15,989 bases of DNA from the NCBI GenBank assembly GCA_946481065.1, contig CAMLMA010000027.1:1-15989 (forward strand), read 5' to 3'. The notes beneath the pieces were generated by a model. It was not told where the DNA came from. It saw only the letters and a list, made by a program, of their open reading frames with translations, and ran no database searches. The stretch comes from an uncultured Nitrosomonadales bacterium. GTDB lineage: Bacteria; Pseudomonadota; Gammaproteobacteria; Burkholderiales; Methylophilaceae. The first letter of the stretch is position 1, and each line of letters opens with the position of its first letter. Both the position numbers and the translations under genes were made by a program. Below, piece after piece: positions 1-7,242 of the stretch.

Positions 1-342
1 GAGACCTATAACATCGGTGGCTGTAACGAGAAACGTAATCTCGACGTGGTACATACGCTATGCGATATCCTCGACCGCCAGCAGCCCAAGGCATCAGGCA
101 GTTACCGGGACCAGATCACTTTCGTCAAGGATCGACCGGGCCATGACCGGCGTTACGCCATCGATGCTGGCAAGATCGGTCGTGACCTTGGCTGGCAACC
201 GCAGGAGACCTTCGAGACTGGCATCGAGAAGACCGTCGCCTGGTATCTGGCGAACCAGGCCTGGGTGGCCAACGTCACCAGTGGCGCCTATCGCGACTGG
301 GTTGACAGTCATTACAGCCAGCACAGCGGAGCAACACTATGA
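1..342 (+). CDS. rfbB: dTDP-glucose 4,6-dehydratase, C-terminal fragment (5' end outside window)
   Basis: This is the second enzyme of dTDP-L-rhamnose synthesis, a cytoplasmic NAD-dependent dehydratase converting dTDP-glucose to dTDP-4-keto-6-deoxyglucose. The frame is open from base 1 and gives 113 residues before TGA at 340-342; full-length RmlB proteins are about 350-360 residues, so roughly the first two thirds lie upstream of the window. Recognisable family segments are [17 protein letters not shown] at the start and the very conserved [12 protein letters not shown] block (bases about 130-170), followed by the usual tail with [19 protein letters not shown]. It overlaps rfbA by four bases (ATGA), so the two are translationally coupled in an rfbBACD operon. 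Truncation is only due to the window edge; nothing looks broken. Confidence 0.95.
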   Translation, partial: ETYNIGGCNEKRNLDVVHTLCDILDRQQPKASGSYRDQITFVKDRPGHDRRYAIDAGKIGRDLGWQPQETFETGIEKTVAWYLANQAWVANVTSGAYRDWVDSHYSQHSGATL

Positions 343-1214
343 AAGGCATCATCCTCGCCGGTGGTTCCGGCACGCGCCTCTATCCCGTCACGCAAGTGGT
401 TTCCAAGCAACTGCTGCCGGTCTATGACAAGCCGATGATCTACTATCCCTTGTCGACGTTGATGCTGGCCGGCATCCGTGAGGTGCTGGTCATCTCCACA
501 CCCCAGGATACGCCGCGCTTCGAGCAGTTGCTGGGTGATGGCGCGCAATGGGGCATGCAGATCAGTTATGCGGTGCAGCCGTCGCCGGATGGCCTGGCGC
601 AGGCGTTCATCATCGGCAGCGCATTCATTGGCCGCGATCCCTGCGCCCTGGTGCTTGGCGACAATATCTTCTATGGCCATGAGCTCGGCCAGATGGCCCA
701 GACAGCAGCGCAGCGCGAGCAGGGCGCTACCGTGTTCGCCTATCCGGTGCATGATCCGGAACGCTATGGCGTGGTCGAGTTCGATGCCGCCGGCAAGGCG
801 ATCAGCCTGGAAGAGAAACCGCAGCAGCCCAAGTCGCGCTATGCCGTCACTGGGCTTTATTTCTATGACAATCAGGTGGTCGAGATCGCGCGCAATCTAA
901 AACCATCGCCGCGAGGCGAATTGGAGATCACCGACGTGAATCGCCAGTATCTGCAGCAAGGTTCACTCAAGGTCGAGGTGATGGGGCGGGGTATGGCCTG
1001 GCTCGATACCGGTACGCATGAATCGCTGCTTGAAGCCTCGCTGTTCATCGAGACCATCGAGAAGCGCCAGGGGCTGAAGATCGCTTGCCCGGAAGAGATC
1101 GCGTATCGCATGGGTTTCATCGACGCGGCAACACTGGAAAAGATCGCCCAGCCCTACCTGAAGAATGGCTATGGCCAATACCTGCTGCAAGTGCTCAAGG
1201 AACGTGTGTTCTGA
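339..1214 (+). CDS. rfbA: glucose-1-phosphate thymidylyltransferase
   Basis: This is the first committed enzyme of dTDP-L-rhamnose synthesis: glucose-1-phosphate plus dTTP gives dTDP-glucose and pyrophosphate, in the cytoplasm. The 291-residue protein has the family's usual length. The N-terminal nucleotide-binding signature GGSGTRLYP lies at residues 8-16, followed by [16 protein letters not shown] (residues 22-37) with the catalytic lysine, and [10 protein letters not shown] (residues 105-113) with the metal-binding Asp108. [20 protein letters not shown] and [14 protein letters not shown] are further sugar-nucleotide binding segments. The ATG lies inside the rfbB stop (ATGA), and the TGA stop overlaps the rfbC ATG by one base, so all four rfb genes are probably translated from one message. 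Confidence 0.97.
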   Translation: MKGIILAGGSGTRLYPVTQVVSKQLLPVYDKPMIYYPLSTLMLAGIREVLVISTPQDTPRFEQLLGDGAQWGMQISYAVQPSPDGLAQAFIIGSAFIGRDPCALVLGDNIFYGHELGQMAQTAAQREQGATVFAYPVHDPERYGVVEFDAAGKAISLEEKPQQPKSRYAVTGLYFYDNQVVEIARNLKPSPRGELEITDVNRQYLQQGSLKVEVMGRGMAWLDTGTHESLLEASLFIETIEKRQGLKIACPEEIAYRMGFIDAATLEKIAQPYLKNGYGQYLLQVLKERVF

Positions 1215-1759
1215 TGCAAGTGGTCCAGACGTCCATTCCTGAAGTCCTGATCTTCGAGCCCAAGGTCTTCGGCGATGATCGGGGTTTCTTCTTTGAAAGC
1301 TTTAACCAGCGGTTGTTTGCACAAGCCACTGGACGCAGCCCGGACTTCGTCCAGGACAATCATTCGAAATCCGCACGGAACGTGCTGCGCGGCCTGCACT
1401 ACCAGATCCGGCAACCGCAAGGCAAGCTGGTGCGGGTCACCGCGGGTGAGGTGTTCGACGTAGCGGTCGACCTGCGGCGAGCTTCACCCACCTTCGGCCA
1501 GTGGGTCGGAGCCCGGCTGAGTGCAGACAATAAACGCCAGCTTTGGGTGCCGGAAGGGTTTGCCCACGGCTTCCTGGTATTGTCCGAGTCCGCAGAATTC
1601 CTCTACAAGACGACAGATTTCTACGCGCCGGAACATGAACGTTGCCTGCGCTGGGATGATCCAGCGCTGGCGATCGAATGGCCTCTGCAAGGGGCGCCGA
1701 TCTTGTCCCCCAAGGATGCGCAAGGCCAGACGCTGGACATGGCCGAGCTGTTCGACTGA
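1214..1759 (+). CDS. rfbC: dTDP-4-dehydrorhamnose 3,5-epimerase
   Basis: This is the third enzyme of dTDP-L-rhamnose synthesis; it epimerises C3 and C5 of dTDP-4-keto-6-deoxyglucose. At 181 residues it matches the cupin-fold RmlC family. DRGFFFESFN (residues 22-31) and QDNHSKSARNVLRGLHYQ (47-64) are signature blocks; His62 in GLHYQ is the catalytic base, and Tyr131 in FLYKTT is the likely catalytic acid by family comparison. WVPEGFAHGFLVLSE (111-125) is the conserved cupin strand. The start is the ATG overlapping the rfbA stop by one base. A longer in-frame opening beginning at 1085 exists but lies within rfbA and adds no homologous sequence. The stop overlaps the rfbD start by one base. Confidence 0.96.
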   Translation: MQVVQTSIPEVLIFEPKVFGDDRGFFFESFNQRLFAQATGRSPDFVQDNHSKSARNVLRGLHYQIRQPQGKLVRVTAGEVFDVAVDLRRASPTFGQWVGARLSADNKRQLWVPEGFAHGFLVLSESAEFLYKTTDFYAPEHERCLRWDDPALAIEWPLQGAPILSPKDAQGQTLDMAELFD

Positions 1760-2676
1760 TGCCGGCATTCGGGACTATCTTGCTGACCGGCATCCATGGC
1801 CAGGTCGGCTCGGTTTTGCAGACGGATCTGGGGGCGCTGGGAGATGTTGTTGGCGTCTCACGCGCGCAACTGGATCTTGCCGATGCTGATGCCATCCGCC
1901 GCACGGTACGTGAATTGCGTCCGGGCCTGATCGTCAATCCTGCAGCCTACACGGCCGTGGACAAGGCCGAGGCAGAGCCAGAACTGGCGTTCGCCATCAA
2001 TGCAGAGGCGCCGCGCATCCTTGCCGAGGAAGCTGCAAGGCTGGCGATCCCGCTGGTGCATTTCTCTACCGATTACGTCTTTGATGGCCGCAAGACCGAG
2101 GCTTATCTCGAGACTGACAACCCGAATCCGCTGGGGGTCTACGGCAAGAGCAAGCTGGCGGGCGAGGAGGCGATCCGTGCGAGCGGCGCCCAGCACCTGA
2201 TCCTGCGTACCAGCTGGGTCTACGGCGCATATGGCAACAATTTCATGAAGACCATGATCAGGCTGGCCACGCAGCGCGACAGCCTGCGGGTGGTGGCTGA
2301 CCAATTCGGGTCGCCCACCAGTAGCCACACCATCGCGGCAGCAACGTGCCGGGCCCTCACCAACTGGCGCGCGACCGCCTCCGGAACCTATCACCTGACC
2401 AATCGCGGCCGTACTTCCTGGCATGGTTTCGCACAAGCGATCCTGGGCCATTACCAACGCCTGCAGGCGAGCCGTGGATGGCCGCTTTTGCAGGTGGCAC
2501 CAGAAGCTGTCGTCGCGATCGGCACGGCGGATTATCCGACTGCAGCGACGAGGCCGGCGAATTCCTGCCTGGATTGCAGCAAGTTCTTAGCGGCTTTCGG
2601 GAATGGCCTGCCAGAGTGGCAACAGGCCTTGGAAGAGGAGATGCAGGCCCTGCAGATGGAGCTGCCGAGGGCCTAA
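1759..2676 (+). CDS. rfbD: dTDP-4-dehydrorhamnose reductase
   Basis: This is the last enzyme of the pathway; it reduces dTDP-4-keto-L-rhamnose to dTDP-L-rhamnose with NAD(P)H. The start ATG at 1759 overlaps the rfbC stop and gives 305 residues, normal for RmlD. The Rossmann motif TGIHGQVG lies at residues 10-17, HFSTDYVFDG at 101-110 carries the catalytic Thr104, and YGKSK gives the SDR Tyr128/Lys132 pair. LRTSWVYG and FGSPTSS are typical substrate-side motifs. The C-terminus (ATRPANSCLDCSKF onward) also fits the family. The gene ends 17 bases from the end of queD, which is convergent; no convincing terminator separates them. Confidence 0.96.
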   Translation: MPAFGTILLTGIHGQVGSVLQTDLGALGDVVGVSRAQLDLADADAIRRTVRELRPGLIVNPAAYTAVDKAEAEPELAFAINAEAPRILAEEAARLAIPLVHFSTDYVFDGRKTEAYLETDNPNPLGVYGKSKLAGEEAIRASGAQHLILRTSWVYGAYGNNFMKTMIRLATQRDSLRVVADQFGSPTSSHTIAAATCRALTNWRATASGTYHLTNRGRTSWHGFAQAILGHYQRLQASRGWPLLQVAPEAVVAIGTADYPTAATRPANSCLDCSKFLAAFGNGLPEWQQALEEEMQALQMELPRA

Positions 2677-2693
2677 AGCGATTCTGTTTGGGC

Positions 2694-3134
2694 TCAGCCC
2701 AGAGCGTCCGCCCAGCTGTTGGGGGTTTCGTAGAGGCGCACGCGCTCCAGCTTGAGATGATTGCCATACGTGTCATGGTAACCAGCCGCTAGTAATCTGA
2801 ACGCCTCTGCCGCCATATTCTCCGCGGTCGGCACCGTGTCCATGATCACAGTCTTGTGGTCAGGCAGGGTGGCGAGAAAATCCATCACCACTTGGTCACC
2901 GCGATAGACGAGGAATGCATGATCCCAGACATCGACGACCAGGCGCCGCGCGATCGTCTTCACGTCCGAAAAATCCATCACCATGCCATTCTCTGAGACG
3001 CCTTCCTGTCGGATGATGTCGCCGGAGAGGGTGATTTCCATGGCGTAGCGGTGGCCGTGCAAGTTGCGGCACTGGCTCTTGTGGGAGGGAATGCGATGTC
3101 CTGCATCGAATTCCAGGCGGGTGGTGATTTGCAT
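2694..3134 (-). CDS. queD: 6-carboxy-5,6,7,8-tetrahydropterin synthase (QueD/PTPS family)
   Basis: It probably converts 7,8-dihydroneopterin triphosphate to 6-carboxytetrahydropterin, the second step towards queuosine and other 7-deazaguanines. The 146-residue product has the zinc ligands of the T-fold PTPS family: His13 in FDAGHRI, and His26 and His28 in the C22xxxH26GH28 motif, where Cys22 is the catalytic cysteine. DHAFL (71-75), PTAENMA (102-108) and LYET (134-137) with Glu136 complete the active site. The ATG at 3134 is chosen because MQITTRLEFDAGHRI is where family homology begins; an upstream TTG at 3185 would overlap the deacetylase gene. No Shine-Dalgarno precedes this ATG; instead a perfect extended -10 lies 6 bases upstream. 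It is the last gene of the minus-strand run and could also be reached by read-through from it. A eukaryotic-style tetrahydrobiopterin role is less likely. Confidence 0.93.
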   Translation of the reverse strand: MQITTRLEFDAGHRIPSHKSQCRNLHGHRYAMEITLSGDIIRQEGVSENGMVMDFSDVKTIARRLVVDVWDHAFLVYRGDQVVMDFLATLPDHKTVIMDTVPTAENMAAEAFRLLAAGYHDTYGNHLKLERVRLYETPNSWADALG

Positions 3135-3140
3135 GGCGCG

Positions 3141-3149
3141 ATTATAGCA
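3141..3149 (-). promoter_or_regulatory. extended -10 promoter element of queD
   Basis: On the minus strand the sequence TGCTATAAT is a perfect match to the sigma70 extended -10 consensus TGnTATAAT. Only CGCGCC separates it from the queD ATG. Standard spacing (seven positions from the last base of the hexamer) puts +1 at 3134, the A of the start codon. No recognisable -35 is seen at 16-18 bases. The promoter lies in the 28-base gap after the deacetylase stop codon, so queD may have its own leaderless transcript. Confidence 0.6.
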
Positions 3150-3162
3150 GCATGCGCGGCGC

Positions 3163-4086
3163 TTAGCCGGTCGCCAAAGCCCCAACGTGGGCGGCAGCGC
3201 TATCCGCGAGATCGCTCAGGCGATAACCGCCTTCGAGGATCGATACGATACGGCCATCGGCATGCCGGTCGGCGACTTGCCGTATGAACCTCGTGACCCA
3301 GCGATAATCGTCGGTCGTCAGCTGTAGTTGGGCCAGCGGGTCGTCAGCGTGTGCGTCGAAGCCGGCCGAGACGAACACCATCTGTGGTTTGAACCGCGCC
3401 AGTGCCGGCGCGAATTCCTTCTCTACGGCAGCGCGAAAAGCCTCACTGCCGGTCCCTGCCGGCAGGGGAACATTGACCATGCGCTCGGTTCGGCTATCTG
3501 CGCCCTTGTGGGGGTAGAACGGATGCTGGAAGGTAGAGCAGAGCATGACCTGTGACCGGTCCTTGAAGATATCTTCCGTGCCGTCCCCGTGATGGACATC
3601 GAAATCGACGATAGCGACCCGTTCCAGTCCATATTGCGCAAGGGCGTGAGCCGCGCCTACCGCGACGTGGTTGAAGATGCAAAACCCGGCCGCATGCTGA
3701 CGGCCGGCATGATGGCCAGGCGGGCGGGTGCAACAGAAAGCATTGCTTGCTTCACCGCGCATGACCAGATCGGTGGCCATGACGGCCGCGCCGCTGGCGT
3801 GCAGACAGGCAGAGAGACTCATCGGGCCCATGGCGGTATCTGGATCGAGCTGCACGAGACCCGCTCTGGGCGATAGCGCGCGGATGCGATCGATGTATGC
3901 CTGCGTATGCACGCGCCGCAGCTGGATGTCGTCAGCCGCCGGTGCCTCATATGTCGCCAGTTTCGCCAGCAGCCCATCACTGGCAAGGCGATCGCGGATA
4001 GCGGTGATGCGCGCGGGGGATTCAGGGTGACGGCCATCCATGACATGCAGCAAGGTGTCGGGGTGGGTGATGAAGGCGGTCGTCAT
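3163..4086 (-). CDS. histone deacetylase family hydrolase (acetylpolyamine amidohydrolase-like)
   Basis: This is a zinc-dependent deacetylase of the arginase/HDAC fold, 307 residues. The family's catalytic set is complete: RPPGHHA (121-127) with the His125-His126 dyad, DFDVHHGDGT (161-170) with zinc ligands Asp163 and His165, SAGFDAH (240-246) with the third ligand Asp244, and EGGY (285-288) with the transition-state Tyr288. The N-terminal HPESPARI segment (20-27) is typical of class II bacterial members. The substrate cannot be read from sequence; acetylated polyamines, acetyl-lysine proteins or other small amides are possible. The ATG has an AGGA ribosome site about 10 bases upstream. It follows rsgA by 13 bases and precedes queD by 28, so it is probably co-transcribed with both, although neither neighbour indicates its substrate. 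Confidence 0.92.
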   Translation of the reverse strand: MTTAFITHPDTLLHVMDGRHPESPARITAIRDRLASDGLLAKLATYEAPAADDIQLRRVHTQAYIDRIRALSPRAGLVQLDPDTAMGPMSLSACLHASGAAVMATDLVMRGEASNAFCCTRPPGHHAGRQHAAGFCIFNHVAVGAAHALAQYGLERVAIVDFDVHHGDGTEDIFKDRSQVMLCSTFQHPFYPHKGADSRTERMVNVPLPAGTGSEAFRAAVEKEFAPALARFKPQMVFVSAGFDAHADDPLAQLQLTTDDYRWVTRFIRQVADRHADGRIVSILEGGYRLSDLADSAAAHVGALATG

Positions 4087-4099
4087 CGCGCAATCCTGT

Positions 4100-4999
4100 T
4101 CAACCGAGCTCGCGCAGAAGCCCCTGGTAGCACTGCAGGCGCACAGGGGAGATCGTGCCGCTTCCGACAGCGGCGAGGATCGCGCAATCCGGTTCCTTGT
4201 GATGGCGGCAGTCGTTGAATCGGCATTTGCCGAGATATGGCCGGAATTCGATGAACGCGTGTTCGAGTTGCTCGATGCTCAGATGGTAAAGGCCGAATTC
4301 CTGCAGTCCAGGTGAATCGATGAGGTCGCTGGTCGCGTCCAGATGGTAGAGATGGGTGGCGGTCGTGGTGTGCTTGCCGCTATCCAGCACGGTCGACACC
4401 TCCTGCGTGCGCAAGGCCAGATGCGGCAGCAGGGCGTTGACGATGGTGGATTTCCCCATGCCGGACTGACCGACCAGCACGCTGACCTGCCCAGCCAGGT
4501 GCGGCTTCAAGGGCTCGATGTCGCGCTTTGCCGATAACGGCTGCACGCTGTAACCCAGATGCTGGTAATACGCGAGGCGCTGCATGGTCTCGTCATAGGC
4601 CGCCAGGTCGCACTTGTTGAGCAGGATCAAAGGCTTGATACCGGCAGCCTCTGCCGCGACCACACAGCGATTGAGCAATTCTTCGTAGAAGCTTGGTTGG
4701 GTGGCCAGCACGATGATGGCCTGCGTGACGTTGGCAGCCAGGATCTTGGTGCGGTAGGCGTTGCTGCGGTATAGCAGGGAGGTGCGGGGCAGATAGCGTT
4801 CTACGACGCCTTCGCCGTCGGCGGTCGACTGGATCTCGACATGATCACCGCATGCGAGGTCTGTCTTCTTGCCGCGGGTGACGCAGCTGATGACACGGTG
4901 GTCGGAGAGTTCGACGTCGTAGCGCTTGCCGTAGGCGCCGACCACCAGCCCTTTACTGTTCAAACTTGTAATAGGTTTTGTTGAGGTAGCTGGCGACAT
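4100..4999 (-). CDS. rsgA: small ribosomal subunit biogenesis GTPase RsgA
   Basis: This circularly permuted GTPase assists late maturation of the 30S subunit; its GTPase activity is stimulated by the ribosome. An N-terminal OB-fold (residues about 17-75) is followed by the permuted G motifs in the expected order: NKCD (128-131, G4), GQSGMGKST (177-185, G1 P-loop) and DSPG (228-231, G3). A C-terminal zinc knuckle follows with Cys259, Cys264, His266 and Cys272. The 299-residue length is normal for betaproteobacterial RsgA. The start is uncertain. The ATG at 4999 overlaps the cytochrome gene by 47 bases and has the purine-rich GAAGACGAAGAA upstream. A TTG at 4963, right before the OB-fold homology, would overlap by only 11 bases and lose 12 non-conserved residues. 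Translation is probably coupled to the cytochrome gene. Confidence 0.95.
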   Translation of the reverse strand: MSPATSTKPITSLNSKGLVVGAYGKRYDVELSDHRVISCVTRGKKTDLACGDHVEIQSTADGEGVVERYLPRTSLLYRSNAYRTKILAANVTQAIIVLATQPSFYEELLNRCVVAAEAAGIKPLILLNKCDLAAYDETMQRLAYYQHLGYSVQPLSAKRDIEPLKPHLAGQVSVLVGQSGMGKSTIVNALLPHLALRTQEVSTVLDSGKHTTTATHLYHLDATSDLIDSPGLQEFGLYHLSIEQLEHAFIEFRPYLGKCRFNDCRHHKEPDCAILAAVGSGTISPVRLQCYQGLLRELG

Positions 5000-5261
5000 G
5001 CAGTTCTTCGTCTTCGAACCACTTCAGGCCCAGCATGGTGTTGCAGTTACGGATCTGCGCCAGCAGGCCCTTGGAACTTTTGACGATGCGGTTTTCACGC
5101 GTGTAGATGGCCGAACCGTCACCGCCGAACTTGCTGGCATGGCAGCTGATGCAGTTCTTCTCGACCATCGCCTTGCCGACAGCAGGATCGCCTTCGGCGA
5201 AGGGTTCGGCTGAAGCGACAGTCGCCGTCAGCAGGCACAACAGGCAAATGATCGATTTCAT
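4953..5261 (-). CDS. small periplasmic c-type cytochrome
   Basis: This is a 102-residue secreted mono-heme cytochrome. A signal peptide occupies residues 1-18 (a short basic start, a hydrophobic core, ASA/E cleavage site), placing the mature protein in the periplasm. The heme attachment motif C37-I-S-C40-H41 follows, and Met76 in NTMLGLKWFEDEE is the likely distal iron ligand. The C-terminal helix HVASYLNKTYYKF resembles the last helix of class I cytochromes. A third cysteine, Cys73, sits near the putative Met ligand and is unusual. The start ATG at 5261 has a good AGGAGA site; a longer in-frame opening to 5342 lies in the protease gene and lacks a signal peptide at its start. Partner and pathway are unknown; simple electron transfer is inferred. 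It lies 16 bases after the M48 protease gene and overlaps rsgA. Confidence 0.9.
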   Translation of the reverse strand: MKSIICLLCLLTATVASAEPFAEGDPAVGKAMVEKNCISCHASKFGGDGSAIYTRENRIVKSSKGLLAQIRNCNTMLGLKWFEDEELHVASYLNKTYYKFEQ

Positions 5262-5277
5262 GGTGTTCTCCTGAAGA

Positions 5278-6534
5278 TTATTTCTGGCTGATGGCGACCG
5301 ACAGCTTGGCGATACGGATACCGGCCGGCGGATGCGAATCATAGAAGGCGGAATGCAAGGGATCCGGCGTCAGCGTGGACGCATTGTCACGATAGAGCTT
5401 GACCAGGGCATCCACCAGATGGCGCGCGTCGGCATGACGGGCCGCATATTCATCGGCCTCGAATTCGTTCTTGCGCGAGTAGCTGGCCAGCAATGGACGC
5501 AAGATGAAGAGGAAGACCGGACTGACGAGCAGGAACAGCAGTAGGGCCATGTAGTCGCTGACTTCAGCAACACCAAGACCTTCGTAGAACCAAGGCTGTA
5601 GCTTGAGCCAGCCGAGTAGCGCAAGCCCAAGGAAGCTGACGAAGAACATCAGCGCGATACGCTTGATGACATGGTGATGCTTGAAATGCCCGAGCTCATG
5701 GGCCAGTACGGCCTCGATCTCATTGGTGTCGAGCCGTTCGAGCAGCGTATCAAAGAACACCACGCGCTTGCTGGCACCAAAGCCGGTGAAGTAGGCGTTG
5801 CCGTGATTGCTCCGCTTCGATCCGTCCATGACGAACAGGCCCTGCGACTTGAAGCCGCACTTTTCGAGCAGGGTTTCGATGCGCGTTTTCAGCGACTCAT
5901 CTTTCAGCGGCGAGAATTTGTTGAAGAGCGGGGCGATAAAGGTCGGATAGACCGCCAGCATCAGCAGGTTGAACACGCTCCAGACCACCCAAAGATACAG
6001 CCACCAGTAATCGCCAGAGCTCTGCATGAGCCCGAGCGCAGCGAAAAGGATGGGTGCGCCGAGCACGAGGCCGACGATGCCATGCTTGACGAGGTCAGAG
6101 AAGAACATGGCCGGCGTCATCTTGTTGAAGCCGAAGCGCTGATCGACGACGAACGCCTTGTAATACTCGAAGGGCAGATCGACCAGGCCGCTGACGACAA
6201 AAGCGCTCAGGATCACCAGAGCGCCACGCCAGATCTCGTGGTCGGGCAATACGCCGCGCCAGCTACTATCGATCCACTGCAAGCCGCCGCCGATCGTGAA
6301 GGCCGCCAGCAATACTGCCTGGGCCAGCGCTTCCGCCATCATCAGGCGGGTCTTCGCGGCCGAATAGTCCGCCGCTTTCTGATGAGCCTCGAGGGTGATG
6401 CTGCCGTCAAATGCCGCTGGCACGCGGCTACGGTGCCCAAGCACGTAGCGCACGTGGCGGCGCCCAAGCCATAGTCGGGTTGTGGTCGTGAGCAGCAACA
6501 GGCTGATGAAGAGGGTAGTGAGTACTGTGGTCAT
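5278..6534 (-). CDS. M48 family membrane zinc metalloprotease (Ste24/CAAX-protease type)
   Basis: This integral inner-membrane metalloprotease is homologous to eukaryotic Ste24 and related to HtpX; bacterial members probably act in membrane-protein quality control, but the substrate is unknown. At 418 residues it is Ste24-like in length and longer than HtpX (about 290). Hydrophobic segments lie near residues 1-18, 65-83, 104-120, 152-170, 177-198, 293-312 and 328-348. Zinc ligands are His279 and His283 of HELGH, with catalytic Glu280, and Glu357 in NEFEADEYA. The N-terminal peptidase_M48_N region includes FEYYKAFVVDQRFGFNK (122-138). The ATG at 6534 fits the hydrophobic start, although no strong Shine-Dalgarno is visible. 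It is the first gene of a minus-strand run and is divergent from orn across 103 bases. Confidence 0.94.
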   Translation of the reverse strand: MTTVLTTLFISLLLLTTTTRLWLGRRHVRYVLGHRSRVPAAFDGSITLEAHQKAADYSAAKTRLMMAEALAQAVLLAAFTIGGGLQWIDSSWRGVLPDHEIWRGALVILSAFVVSGLVDLPFEYYKAFVVDQRFGFNKMTPAMFFSDLVKHGIVGLVLGAPILFAALGLMQSSGDYWWLYLWVVWSVFNLLMLAVYPTFIAPLFNKFSPLKDESLKTRIETLLEKCGFKSQGLFVMDGSKRSNHGNAYFTGFGASKRVVFFDTLLERLDTNEIEAVLAHELGHFKHHHVIKRIALMFFVSFLGLALLGWLKLQPWFYEGLGVAEVSDYMALLLFLLVSPVFLFILRPLLASYSRKNEFEADEYAARHADARHLVDALVKLYRDNASTLTPDPLHSAFYDSHPPAGIRIAKLSVAISQK

Positions 6535-6637
6535 CGTGGTTCGTTTTTCGGGTAAACTCTAGTGCCTTTTAGAAGCATCGGCCGGTGGTAAGGTTCACGG
6601 TAAGCCGCATCACCAGTTATTTTTAATGGAAATCATT
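6535..6637. promoter_or_regulatory. divergent promoter region between the M48 protease gene and orn
   Basis: These 103 bases must carry the promoters for both flanking genes. On the plus strand TAAACT at 6553-6558 could be a -10 for orn, but no good -35 lies at the right distance. Nothing clear is seen on the minus strand. A loose hairpin (GGTGGT near 6582 with ATCACC near 6609) precedes a T-rich stretch before orn; I do not assign it a function. Confidence 0.3.
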
Positions 6638-7186
6638 ATGGCACAAGATAGCGACAACCTCATCTGGATCGACATGGAAATGAGCGGCCTGCTCCCGGAC
6701 AGCGACCGCATTCTCGAGCTTGCTGCGGTCGTGACCGATCCTGCGCTCAACGTGTTGGCCGAATCGCCTGTGCTGGTCGTGCACCAGAGTGATGCGGTAC
6801 TGGACGGCATGGATGCCTGGAACAAGGGAACCCACGGTCGTTCCGGCCTCATCGACAAAGTCAGGGCCTCCAGGCTCGACGAGGCTACTGCTTGCCAGCA
6901 GATGATCGATTTCCTCAAGCAACACGTGCCTGCCGGCAAATCACCGATGTGCGGCAATTCCATCTGTCAGGATCGCCGTTTCATGGCGCGCTACATGCCG
7001 GAACTGGAAGCCTACTTCCATTATCGCAACCTGGATGTCAGCGTCTTCAAGGAATTGTCTCGTCGCTGGAAGCCCGCAGTCTATGCAGGCTTCAAGAAGA
7101 CAAGCAAACACGAGGCGCTGGCGGATATCTACGAATCCATCGACGAGCTCAAGTACTATCGCGAGCATTTCATCAAGCTCGACTAG
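6638..7186 (+). CDS. orn: oligoribonuclease
   Basis: This is a 3'-5' exoribonuclease that degrades RNA dinucleotides and very short oligonucleotides (including pGpG from cyclic-di-GMP breakdown) in the cytoplasm. The 182-residue product matches the family length. It is a DEDDh exonuclease with all metal ligands present: Asp12 and Glu14 in WIDMEMSGL, Asp112 in [11 protein letters not shown], and His158 and Asp163 in KHEALADI. The start at 6638 is preferred over ATG 6626 because GGAA lies about 8 bases before it and [15 protein letters not shown] aligns with known N-termini; the earlier ATG would add only four residues and has no ribosome site. It stands alone on the plus strand. Confidence 0.97.
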   Translation: MAQDSDNLIWIDMEMSGLLPDSDRILELAAVVTDPALNVLAESPVLVVHQSDAVLDGMDAWNKGTHGRSGLIDKVRASRLDEATACQQMIDFLKQHVPAGKSPMCGNSICQDRRFMARYMPELEAYFHYRNLDVSVFKELSRRWKPAVYAGFKKTSKHEALADIYESIDELKYYREHFIKLD

Positions 7187-7193
7187 CCTGTGA

Positions 7194-7214
7194 TCCGCGT
7201 CCGGGAAACGCGGA
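7194..7214. other. small hairpin just after orn
   Basis: A perfect 7-base inverted repeat (TCCGCGT / ACGCGGA) with a 7-base loop starts 8 bases after the orn stop codon. On the plus strand it is followed by an A run (7216-7222), not T, so it is not an intrinsic terminator for orn; it may protect the orn 3' end. On the minus strand it lies just beyond the T run of the terminator at 7216-7242. Confidence 0.5.
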
Positions 7215-7215
7215 C

Positions 7216-7242
7216 AAAAAAATGGGTGCGGCAGGCGCACCC
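7216..7242 (-). terminator. intrinsic terminator, minus strand
   Basis: On the minus strand GGGTGCG-CCTGC-CGCACCC forms a perfect 7-pair, GC-rich hairpin, followed by A and then seven T. It works only in the minus direction. As glgA already has its own terminator upstream (7365-7389), this second one suggests a separate transcript ending here. Confidence 0.75.

Noticed and set aside
2677..2710. Terminator between convergent rfbD and queD (TGGGC/GCCCA hairpin at 2689-2701)
   Set aside because: Only 5 pairs, inside the queD 3' end, with no T run on either strand.
5671..6474. 267-codon plus-strand frame opposite the M48 protease
   Set aside because: Shadow frame; very charged product complementary to membrane segments of the real gene.
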